12,761 nucleotides of DNA. Source: Gammaproteobacteria bacterium. GTDB lineage: Bacteria > Pseudomonadota > Gammaproteobacteria > SZUA-229. The notes below the pieces were generated by a model. That model ran no database searches, had not been told where the DNA came from, and saw only the letters and a list, made by a program, of their open reading frames with translations. Below are positions 7,521-12,761 of this stretch, one piece after another (the stretch's first letter is position 1; every line of letters begins with the position of its first letter). The stretch lies in the NCBI GenBank assembly GCA_026197015.1, contig JAPHRB010000017.1, forward strand, positions 1 through 12,761, given 5' to 3'. The translations under genes were made by a program, and so were the position numbers.

Positions 7521-7551
7521 AAAAAATTATGGCTTTAGTGTTAAAACCATA
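7521..7551 (-). terminator. probable intrinsic terminator of the permease-ZIP-NifX operon
   Basis: On the minus strand TATGGTTTTA, loop ACAC and TAAAGCCATA form a 10-bp stem with one G-U pair (7528-7551). One base later comes a run of six Ts (7521-7526). It lies about 117 nt after the stop codon of the NifX-like gene, with no gene between, and fits the standard hairpin-plus-U-run layout. The stem is AT-rich, so it may be of moderate strength. The T-run is at the same time the A-run that flanks REP-like copy 2. Confidence 0.65.
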
Positions 7552-7667
7552 TCCGGTAATCGAGGCGTGAGAGCACTTAGTAAGCCTTAGTGGAGTGTGA
7601 CTAAATCGTTTTTTTATCGTTCAGGGAAATCCGATGTGGAAAATATGCGTAGCTAAAAACATATCAC

Positions 7668-7976
7668 TTATTTTTTTAGTTCGGCAAGAAAGACTGCTAA
7701 TTCTCCAGTCATTTGCATACAAACAACACCGGCTTGTTCAAGTTCGACACGAAAACGATTGCCGAAATCACCTGCAACTACTTTGTTTACACCTTTGTTA
7801 ATTAGAAAGGTTGCGACTTTAGGGCCAGCCCCACCTTGTTGCTCTGATACGGGATTGGCTAAAGTTTCAGTTTTTCCCGTCTGCGTATTGATAAACTGGT
7901 AATAGGCTGCTCGCGCACCGTGCTGATCAATCTTTGCATTACCTTCTGCTGATGTGGTTGCAATAGCTATTAACAT
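7668..7976 (-). CDS. NifX/NifB-domain (dinitrogenase iron-molybdenum cofactor-type) small protein
   Basis: This 102-residue soluble protein is essentially one NifX/NifB C-terminal-like domain, a ribonuclease H-like fold that in known relatives holds iron- or molybdenum-containing clusters. Supporting patterns are the N-terminal strand MLIAIAT, the IDQHGARAAYYQFINTQTGK segment (16-35), GGAGPKVATFLINKGVNKVVAGDFG (48-72), and a C-terminal strand ending in a helix. A single cysteine (Cys86) and His19 are possible ligands. A GGAG site stands 8 nt before the ATG. It is last in a minus-strand operon, 21 nt after the ZIP transporter gene. No nitrogenase genes are present, so a role in nitrogen fixation is not implied; a metal or metal-cluster carrier acting with the transporter is an inference from context. 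Confidence 0.8.
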   Translation of the reverse strand: MLIAIATTSAEGNAKIDQHGARAAYYQFINTQTGKTETLANPVSEQQGGAGPKVATFLINKGVNKVVAGDFGNRFRVELEQAGVVCMQMTGELAVFLAELKK

Positions 7977-7997
7977 AATACATTCTCCATTTAAAAT

Positions 7998-8741
7998 TTA
8001 ATGATTCATCAATTGAAAAATGGCAATGGTGCCAATGCCTGCCAATATTAGAAATAATTGTTTCAATGACGATTTTAAAGCTGTTTCGCGGTGTAAGCCG
8101 GGCACCAGATCTGCCATTGCTATGTAAATAAAGCTGGCCGCGGAGATGGCGAGAATAAACGGTACAGCTTCCTGAGTTTCTCCAAGAAAAAAATAGGCGA
8201 TTATGGCGCCGGGTAGTGTGCTCAGCGAAGACAGTAAATTGAGTGCCAGTGCGCGTTTTTTGGAGTAGCCATTATTTAAAAGAATAGCAAAATCCCCCAC
8301 TTCCTGAGGAACTTCATGGGCGATTACTGCCACCGAAGTGGCTAGTCCTAAAGGTATGGAAATAAGAAAAGCGGCGGCGATAACAACGCCATCAACAAAA
8401 TTGTGAAACGCATCGCCGATCAGAATTAGTGGCCCGGTCGTCGCGTGAACTTTACAGTTCTGTTCATGACAGTGACGCCAGATAATTAACTTCTCAAGCA
8501 TAAAAAATAGAATAATCCCCACGAGCACTGAGCCAGAAACCGCTAATGGTGTGGCGAATTTTAGTGCATTAGGAATCATCCCCAGAAAGGCGGCGCCCAA
8601 CAGTGTGCCTATGGCGTAACTGAGTAAGCAGGGTAAAAGTGATTTTCTTGTGTTATCGGGGAAAACCAGTAAAAGTGCCGCGCCAGCAATTGAGACTACG
8701 CTGCCTAATAGACTGAATACAATTATCCAGCTAAGTAACAT
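7998..8741 (-). CDS. ZIP family divalent metal transporter
   Basis: This 247-residue integral membrane protein has about eight predicted helices. The metal site of ZIP proteins is visible: HNFVDG in TM4 (His113, Asn114, Asp117) and HEVPQEVGD in TM5 (His142, Glu143, Glu147). The cytoplasmic-loop region before TM4 contains RHCHEQNCKVH (89-99), with three His and two Cys, a plausible metal-sensing or hand-off segment. ZIP proteins move zinc, iron, manganese or similar ions toward the cytoplasm, but the actual ion is not determined here. A strong AAGGAG ribosome site lies 5 nt before the ATG, the best in this operon, suggesting it is the most translated member. It sits 65 nt after the second permease half and 21 nt before the NifX-like gene. 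Confidence 0.9.
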   Translation of the reverse strand: MLLSWIIVFSLLGSVVSIAGAALLLVFPDNTRKSLLPCLLSYAIGTLLGAAFLGMIPNALKFATPLAVSGSVLVGIILFFMLEKLIIWRHCHEQNCKVHATTGPLILIGDAFHNFVDGVVIAAAFLISIPLGLATSVAVIAHEVPQEVGDFAILLNNGYSKKRALALNLLSSLSTLPGAIIAYFFLGETQEAVPFILAISAASFIYIAMADLVPGLHRETALKSSLKQLFLILAGIGTIAIFQLMNH

Positions 8742-8806
8742 CTCGACTCCTTGAAGAGTATTCGTTTATCACTAACATTGAGGTAATGAACATGTTTCAT
8801 TTTTAA

Positions 8807-9319
8807 TTACTTGCCTGATACTGTCAGTTTCTCAAGCAGAATACCATTGATGATAGAAAAAACGATAATATACAGGCATAACAGCAGAGTATAGATTGCG
8901 CCAAAGTAATGTATCATCAGAGGCAGCATGGGAAGTTTTATCGCCCGGCTATATAAAAAAGCCGACAACAGCTCTGTTCTCATGCCTTTTTTTTGTAATT
9001 CGCTTAACATTGCATACCAGGGGTATATAGAACCAATCGACAGAACGCCCCCGGCTATTGCAATACTCCAGCCCTTGAGGCCGCTGCCTTTGCCCAGATA
9101 ACGTTTTATGCGTTTGGGTTCGAGCAGTAAATTGGCTGCCAGAAGCAGTAAAAAAACCAGGCCAAGTACTGGGTATACCTGATTGAAAACGCGTGTAAAC
9201 AAGTTAAATGCTTCTATTGCCGCCTGCGGTTTTAAAATGCCGAGTAAAGCATAGGCGATTAAGGTTAGAGCAAGAAATACCCAGCTGCCGTAACTTCTTT
9301 TTGTCGATGTGCCAGGCAT
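8807..9319 (-). CDS. half-size permease protein, second partner (COG0701/DUF318-like)
   Basis: A 170-residue membrane protein with about four or five hydrophobic segments (about 13-29, 48-66, 84-100, 118-150 and 146-164, the last two merging). The central pattern GGVLSIGSIYPWYAMLSELQKKG (90-112), then LLSAFLYSRAIKLPMLPLMIHYFG, resembles one half of the predicted permeases of the COG0701 (ArsP-like/YraQ) group, which are normally about 300 residues with two related halves. Its start overlaps the stop codon of the preceding half (TGATG), so the two are probably made in equal amounts and assemble together. The partner has the matching SIGSI motif. Substrate unknown; the neighbouring ZIP and NifX-like genes suggest a metal or metalloid. 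The membrane nature is certain, the family call moderate. Confidence 0.7.
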   Translation of the reverse strand: MPGTSTKRSYGSWVFLALTLIAYALLGILKPQAAIEAFNLFTRVFNQVYPVLGLVFLLLLAANLLLEPKRIKRYLGKGSGLKGWSIAIAGGVLSIGSIYPWYAMLSELQKKGMRTELLSAFLYSRAIKLPMLPLMIHYFGAIYTLLLCLYIIVFSIINGILLEKLTVSGK

Positions 9320-9756
9320 CAGCTTAAGCCGAAAAATTGCAAAGTATAAATGGTTAAATATGCAATGGCGATGCTAGCAATAAAACTTATAATGTTGCGG
9401 TATATAGCAAAACGCGCGCCCAGCATCAGCGCTTCCGCTGGTAGTTGTATTATACCAACCGTTACCCAGCTCACTACAAGAGCAGTGACTGCGATTAAAC
9501 TTACCCCACCGCTCAGCATCTCCCCGCCGAGCAGATAACTTGCCAATGGGTTAGCAGCAGCAATACTCCCGATAGACGCGCCGAGTAGAGTATCAACCAG
9601 CTCACCATTACCAAACAGACCAGCCGTTATTTGTTCTTGAAATACGCTAATAATAAGGCTGGTTAATAACAACATGCCGATTATGACAGGAATTACATTA
9701 ATGAATGTGTGTATGGTTTTTTTTAAGTTGTCTTTTAAAAAGCTATCTGAGGGCAT
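9319..9756 (-). CDS. half-size permease protein, first partner (COG0701/DUF318-like)
   Basis: A 145-residue membrane protein with hydrophobic segments at about 17-39, 56-78, 83-108 and 121-143. The conserved core GASIGSIAAANPLASYLLGGEMLSGG (59-84), then SWVTVGIIQLPAEALMLGARFA (96-117), looks like the other half of a COG0701-type permease. Asn69-Pro70 falls inside a membrane segment, which is typical of a transport path. It is the first gene of a minus-strand operon with the second half, a ZIP transporter and a NifX-like protein. The ribosome site is poor: AGGA lies about 15 nt before the ATG, and an in-frame stop a few codons upstream leaves no other good start. Two palindromes lie upstream. 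Substrate unknown. Confidence 0.68.
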   Translation of the reverse strand: MPSDSFLKDNLKKTIHTFINVIPVIIGMLLLTSLIISVFQEQITAGLFGNGELVDTLLGASIGSIAAANPLASYLLGGEMLSGGVSLIAVTALVVSWVTVGIIQLPAEALMLGARFAIYRNIISFIASIAIAYLTIYTLQFFGLS

Positions 9757-9818
9757 AATGATTTATCTATATCCTTTCTTCTGGTTTTTATAGTTTATAC
9801 ATTAATAAACGTGAATAA

Positions 9819-9841
9819 CTTGCATTCAATATGAATGTAAG
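9819..9841. promoter_or_regulatory. imperfect palindrome, candidate operator of the permease-ZIP operon
   Basis: CTTGCATTC and GAATGTAAG are inverted arms of 9 bp with one mismatch around AATAT. The site lies 63 nt upstream of the first permease ATG and overlaps the best -35-like hexamer (TTGAAT on the minus strand). That position suits a repressor such as a metal-responsive regulator. It does not clearly match a known Fur, Zur, MntR or ArsR box. Confidence 0.4.
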
Positions 9842-9860
9842 TAGCGGTATAAATAACAAC

Positions 9861-9875
9861 ATGGTTATTAACCAT
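9861..9875. promoter_or_regulatory. perfect 15-bp palindrome, second candidate operator
   Basis: ATGGTTA and TAACCAT are perfect 7-bp arms around a central T. Its centre is 38 bp from that of the other palindrome, on the far side from the permease gene. It could be a second binding site for a regulator or an unrelated small repeat. Confidence 0.35.
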
Positions 9876-10081
9876 AACAGGGAAGCATAAAACCTTAGTG
9901 TAATAATCAGGTCTTTTCATAATAGATTAGATATTAACATTACATGCCACCTAATATTTTCATATTACAGATGTAGGAAAGTAAGCAAACAAGCATAAAA
10001 GTGAAATAGCTGAAATATTGCTTTTATAATATCCACGAGAATGACTTATTTGATTAGAAAATACAGATAATATAAAGGTTT

Positions 10082-10102
10082 GAATATAAAGGATTTATAT
10101 TC
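10082..10102 (-). repeat. perfect AT-rich inverted repeat just after tRNA-Leu
   Basis: GAATATAAA and TTTATATTC form a perfect 9-bp stem with a 3-nt loop. It begins 6 nt beyond the encoded CCA end of the tRNA. It may act as a weak terminator or 3'-processing signal, but the stem is almost all A-T and no clean T-run follows within 10 nt. Confidence 0.45.
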
Positions 10103-10107
10103 CAATA

Positions 10108-10194
10108 TGGTGCCGAGAAGAGGACTTGAACCTCCACGAGCCAAAGCTCACTAGCACCTGAAGCTAGCGCGTCTACCAATTCCGCCACCTCGGC
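10108..10194 (-). tRNA. tRNA-Leu(CAG), CCA encoded
   Basis: An 87-nt class II tRNA. The acceptor stem GCCGAGG pairs with TCTCGGC (one G-U), followed by discriminator A and an encoded CCA. The D-arm has the leucine-type GGCGGAATTGGTAGACGC. The anticodon stem CTAGC/GCTAG encloses TTCAGGT, giving anticodon CAG (plus-strand 10158-10160), which reads CUG codons. A long variable arm (TGAGCTTTGGCTC) and a T-arm with TTCAAGT complete the cloverleaf. The body is very close to the E. coli Leu(CAG) tRNA. It is divergent from rnr. Confidence 0.97.
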
Positions 10195-10232
10195 ATATAG
10201 GTGCGTAGGATCGTCTGATCCGGGACGGCGCG

Positions 10233-10261
10233 ACTTTAACGCTGTCATTAGTTTATGTCAA
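10233..10261 (-). promoter_or_regulatory. sigma-70 promoter of tRNA-Leu with GC-rich discriminator
   Basis: On the minus strand a perfect -35 TTGACA (10256-10261) is followed after 17 nt by TAAAGT (10233-10238). The next bases, CGCGCCGTCCCGG, form a GC-rich discriminator of the kind found at stable-RNA promoters under stringent control by ppGpp. The transcript would start near 10226, giving a leader of about 30 nt removed by RNase P. Confidence 0.75.
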
Positions 10262-10312
10262 TGAAAAGTAAGATGATTTGATCTAAATAGCGCAATCTTT
10301 GCCTGCTTTGTG

Positions 10313-10318
10313 TACAAT
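10313..10318 (+). promoter_or_regulatory. candidate -10 element for rnr
   Basis: TACAAT matches five of six consensus bases and lies 30 nt before the rnr ATG. No good -35 hexamer occurs 16-18 nt upstream, so the call rests on the -10 alone. The tRNA-Leu promoter points the other way about 50 bp upstream, making this a short divergent promoter region. Confidence 0.35.
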
Positions 10319-10348
10319 TGGCATTCGAAAAAATCAGATACCTAAATA

Positions 10349-12761
10349 ATGGCAAAAAATAATAATCAAGATACAAATAACACCCATAAAAAGCGCGATA
10401 ACAAGAAAAATAAAAAGCGTCATAAAAAATCACATTCTAAATCGAAGCCTTTTAATAAGAAGGCAGGCGAAGCTTTAGTCGATCCGCAAAGTGACCGCGA
10501 AGCGAGTAATTATGAAAACCCGATAGCCAGCCGAGAGCTAATTCTGCAGGTTATTGAAGAAGAAGGGGCTATGTCGCATGATCACGTTCTAGATCGCCTT
10601 GAAATGCGCAGCCCTGAGCAAAAAGAGGCTATACGCCGTCGCTTAAATGCCATGTTACGAGATGGCCAGTTAATCAAAAACCGCCGTGATTCATATGTTC
10701 CAGTTAATGAAGAAGACTTAATCAGTGGTCGTGTGATTGCACATCCTGATGGGTTTGGCTTTCTGGTACCAGATGAGGGGGGTGATGACCTGTTTTTGCA
10801 TGGTCGTCAGATGCGAACTTTATTACATGGTGACCGCTGTGTAGTGCAGGTTTCGGGGATTGATCGCAGAGGTCGGCGTGAAGGTGCCGTTATAAATGTC
10901 ATCGAACGAGCGAATGACCGAATCGTTGGGCGTTTATTTATTGAGTCAGGTGTTTGTTTTGTAGTTGCAGATAACAAACGAATTACCCAGGATATTATGG
11001 TGCCACAAGATCAGTTAAATGGTGCAACTCATGGGCAGATAGTTATTGTTGAGATTACCCAGCAACCTACATTCAGGCATAAAGCCCTGGGTAAAATCAG
11101 CGATATTATCGGTGATCATATGGCACCAGGTATGGAAATTGACATTGCAATCCATGCACACAGTATTCCATTTTTATGGCCAGATGAAGTTAAAGAACAA
11201 GTTAAGGGTATTAGTGAGCTTGTCACTGAAAAAGATAAACAGGGGCGTCTTGATATAACCGGTTTACCATTAGTGACAATTGATGGTGAAGATGCGCGTG
11301 ATTTTGATGATGCGGTTTATTGCGAAAAAACAGCAAAGGGCTGGAAGTTACTGGTTGCTATTGCTGATGTGTCTCATTATGTGCAAAGAGCAACGGCATT
11401 AGATGAAGAAGCTTATAACCGTGCTACATCAGTTTATTTCCCTGAGCGTGTTATACCCATGCTGCCGGAAGTTTTATCAAATGGTTTATGCTCATTAAAT
11501 CCAAAAGTTGACCGTTTATGTATGGTGTGTGAAATGCACTTCGACAAAGCGGGCAAGATGGTTAGTAGCGATTTTCATGAAGCGGTTATGTATTCTCATG
11601 CACGTCTTACCTATACCAAAGTATCGGCTATGTTAGAGGAAAATGATCAGGCTCTTCGTGAAGAGTATAAAGATGTGCTGCCTCATATAGAAACCCTGTA
11701 TTCATTGTACAAAGAATTAATTAAACAACGTAAGAAACGTGGTTCTATTGATTTCGAAACAACCGAAACAAGAATTATATTTGACGAAAATAAACGTATA
11801 GAGAAAATAATACCGACATCTAGAAATGAAGCGCATAAAATCATTGAAGAGTGCATGATTTCGGCAAATATTGCAGCAGCTAAATTTATTGAAAAACATG
11901 ATATCCCGGGTTTATTCCGTTCTCATAAGGGCCCCAAAACAGATAAAATAGATGATGTGAAAGACTTTATCTCTGGTCTTGGTTTAAAAATAAAACGTAA
12001 GGGTGACTTAAATGCGCTGGATTACGCTAGTATAATTAATCAGGCAAAAGAGCGTGATGATTTTCATTTAATACAAACAGTGCTGTTACGCTCTATGCAA
12101 CAGGCTGTTTACTCGCCTGAAAATGATGGCCACTTTGGTTTGTCACTAGAATACTATGCACATTTCACCTCTCCAATTCGTCGTTACCCTGACCTGTTGG
12201 TGCATCGTGCTATTCGCCATGTTATTCAGAAAAATAAAGTAAGTGAATATTTTTATCGTGAGAGCGATATGGTGCACCTGGGTGAGCATTGCTCGGCAAA
12301 TGAGCGACGTGCAGATGAAGCGACTCGTGATGCGGTTTCATCATTGAAATGTGAGTTTATGCAGGCACGTATCGGTGAAACCTTTAAAGGCACAGTTACT
12401 TCTGTTACTTCTTTTGGTATTTTCATTGAGTTAAATGAAATATACGTAGAAGGCCTGGTACATATAACTAACTTACCTAAAGATTATTATCAGTTTGAGC
12501 CAATTACACATCGTCTAATTGGTGAGCGAGCAGGTGAAATCTTTCAGTTAGGTGATGCGGTTACGATAAATGTAGCAGGCGTTAATATGGATGAAAGAAA
12601 GATCGACTTTGAGTTACTGAGTCATGAAGAGCAGAAGAAACCATCAAATGTTGTGTCTATAGACTCTGCTAAAAAGAAAGACAGGGAAAAACCGGCTGAT
12701 AAGTCAAAAAATAAACAGGGTAAAAATAAGAAAAAGTTAGCAGCGCAAAAGAAAGTGGCTA
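10349..12761 (+). CDS. rnr: ribonuclease R (3' end cut by window)
   Basis: At least 804 codons with no stop before the right edge. RNase R is a processive 3'-to-5' exoribonuclease that can unwind structured RNA and takes part in mRNA, rRNA and tmRNA-linked decay. After a Lys/Arg-rich leader (about 3-40) come an RNase R-type winged-helix region (about 58-118), a cold-shock domain with GRVIAHPDGFGFLVPDEGGDDLFLH (about 126-150), the RNB catalytic domain with DGEDARDFDD (312-321; catalytic acids Asp312, Asp318, Asp320, Asp321) and FTSPIRRYPDLLVHR (from about 606), and an S1 domain (about 675-757). A Lys-rich tail follows and is open at the edge; given the usual length of 750-830, little is missing. 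The basic leader of about 50 residues before the conserved YENPIASREL is longer than in E. coli. No Shine-Dalgarno-like sequence precedes the ATG, which is extended by A-rich sequence. Confidence 0.96.
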   Translation, partial: MAKNNNQDTNNTHKKRDNKKNKKRHKKSHSKSKPFNKKAGEALVDPQSDREASNYENPIASRELILQVIEEEGAMSHDHVLDRLEMRSPEQKEAIRRRLNAMLRDGQLIKNRRDSYVPVNEEDLISGRVIAHPDGFGFLVPDEGGDDLFLHGRQMRTLLHGDRCVVQVSGIDRRGRREGAVINVIERANDRIVGRLFIESGVCFVVADNKRITQDIMVPQDQLNGATHGQIVIVEITQQPTFRHKALGKISDIIGDHMAPGMEIDIAIHAHSIPFLWPDEVKEQVKGISELVTEKDKQGRLDITGLPLVTIDGEDARDFDDAVYCEKTAKGWKLLVAIADVSHYVQRATALDEEAYNRATSVYFPERVIPMLPEVLSNGLCSLNPKVDRLCMVCEMHFDKAGKMVSSDFHEAVMYSHARLTYTKVSAMLEENDQALREEYKDVLPHIETLYSLYKELIKQRKKRGSIDFETTETRIIFDENKRIEKIIPTSRNEAHKIIEECMISANIAAAKFIEKHDIPGLFRSHKGPKTDKIDDVKDFISGLGLKIKRKGDLNALDYASIINQAKERDDFHLIQTVLLRSMQQAVYSPENDGHFGLSLEYYAHFTSPIRRYPDLLVHRAIRHVIQKNKVSEYFYRESDMVHLGEHCSANERRADEATRDAVSSLKCEFMQARIGETFKGTVTSVTSFGIFIELNEIYVEGLVHITNLPKDYYQFEPITHRLIGERAGEIFQLGDAVTINVAGVNMDERKIDFELLSHEEQKKPSNVVSIDSAKKKDREKPADKSKNKQGKNKKKLAAQKKVA

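Larger units (their letters stand above)
7178..7667. other. non-coding gap with REP-like repeat and terminator
   Basis: A 490-nt stretch between two minus-strand operons. The right part holds the terminator of the NifX-like gene and REP-like copy 2. The left part (7178-7490) is very AT-rich and should contain the promoter of the adaptor operon. On the minus strand a TAAAAT hexamer near 7240 could be a -10 element, but no good -35 partner was found. No coding frame with a plausible start was seen. Confidence 0.6.
9757..10107. other. non-coding control region between permease operon and tRNA-Leu
   Basis: A 351-nt AT-rich stretch. It holds two palindromes (9819-9841 and 9861-9875) upstream of the permease operon and an inverted repeat just after the tRNA. 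A weak sigma-70-like pair on the minus strand, TTGAAT (9824-9829) with ATTAAT 17 nt later, overlaps the first palindrome. The remainder (about 9880-10070) shows no gene, no strong promoter and no repeat that could be supported. Confidence 0.6.

Noticed and set aside
7668..7976. Nitrogen-fixation gene (nifX) assignment
   Set aside because: Only the domain is shared. There are no nif genes nearby and the operon context is metal transport, so no nif symbol is given.
10054..10248. A 64-codon open frame on the minus strand with the peptide AEVAELVDALASGASELW
   Set aside because: It is the translation of the tRNA-Leu gene itself, a well-known false protein prediction.
10248..10433. A 61-codon open frame on the minus strand rich in Tyr and Phe
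   Set aside because: It overlaps the rnr start and the tRNA promoter on the opposite strand; its composition just reflects the A-rich rnr leader.
1..12761. CRISPR array, insertion sequence or prophage
   Set aside because: No regularly spaced direct repeats, transposase, integrase or phage genes were seen; the only dispersed repeat is the two-copy REP-like palindrome.

Overview
The window looks like a piece of chromosome from a gammaproteobacterium with a moderately AT-rich genome. The main reasons are the cbpA-cbpM chaperone pair, an RNase R gene (rnr) divergent from a tRNA-Leu(CAG) gene, and an adaptor/ATPase/permease export cassette of the split MacA/MacB type. Two copies of a palindromic element with the arm CTCGTTCCCA lie in intergenic space and resemble the REP-like repeats scattered through many gammaproteobacterial genomes. 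The species cannot be named from the sequence alone.

Layout, left to right. (1) 2-637, plus strand: the 3' part of a class I glutamine amidotransferase gene cut by the window edge. (2) 638-783: a convergent intergenic space with a 16-bp palindrome, REP-like copy 1 and a GC-rich inverted repeat. (3) 784-3491, minus strand: cbpA, cbpM and, 83 nt further on, a hexameric-type glutamate dehydrogenase; a sizeable hairpin sits between cbpM and gdhA. (4) 3492-3938: non-coding, possible cbpA promoters only. (5) 3939-7177, minus strand: periplasmic adaptor, ABC ATPase and FtsX/MacB-type permease, tightly packed, with a TGATG stop/start overlap between ATPase and permease. (6) 7178-7667: non-coding, with REP-like copy 2 and a probable intrinsic terminator for the operon to its right. 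(7) 7668-9756, minus strand: two half-size membrane permease proteins that overlap by TGATG, a ZIP-family metal transporter and a small NifX/NifB-domain protein. (8) 9757-10107: a control region with two palindromes. (9) 10108-10194, minus strand: tRNA-Leu(CAG), with a good sigma-70 promoter followed by a GC-rich discriminator. (10) 10349-12761, plus strand: rnr, running off the right edge with only the end of its lysine-rich tail missing.

How the genes work together. CbpM is the known partner and inhibitor of the DnaJ-like CbpA. The adaptor/ATPase/permease set should form an inner-membrane export pump that uses a TolC-like outer-membrane channel encoded elsewhere; its adaptor keeps the R-L-S docking motif. 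The least explained unit is the 7668-9756 operon: a split permease plus a ZIP transporter plus a NifX-like metal-cluster-binding protein suggests metal uptake or handling, but the substrate is unknown. This operon, with its two upstream palindromes, is the best candidate for an undescribed system in the window. Everything else is recognisable housekeeping or transport machinery.
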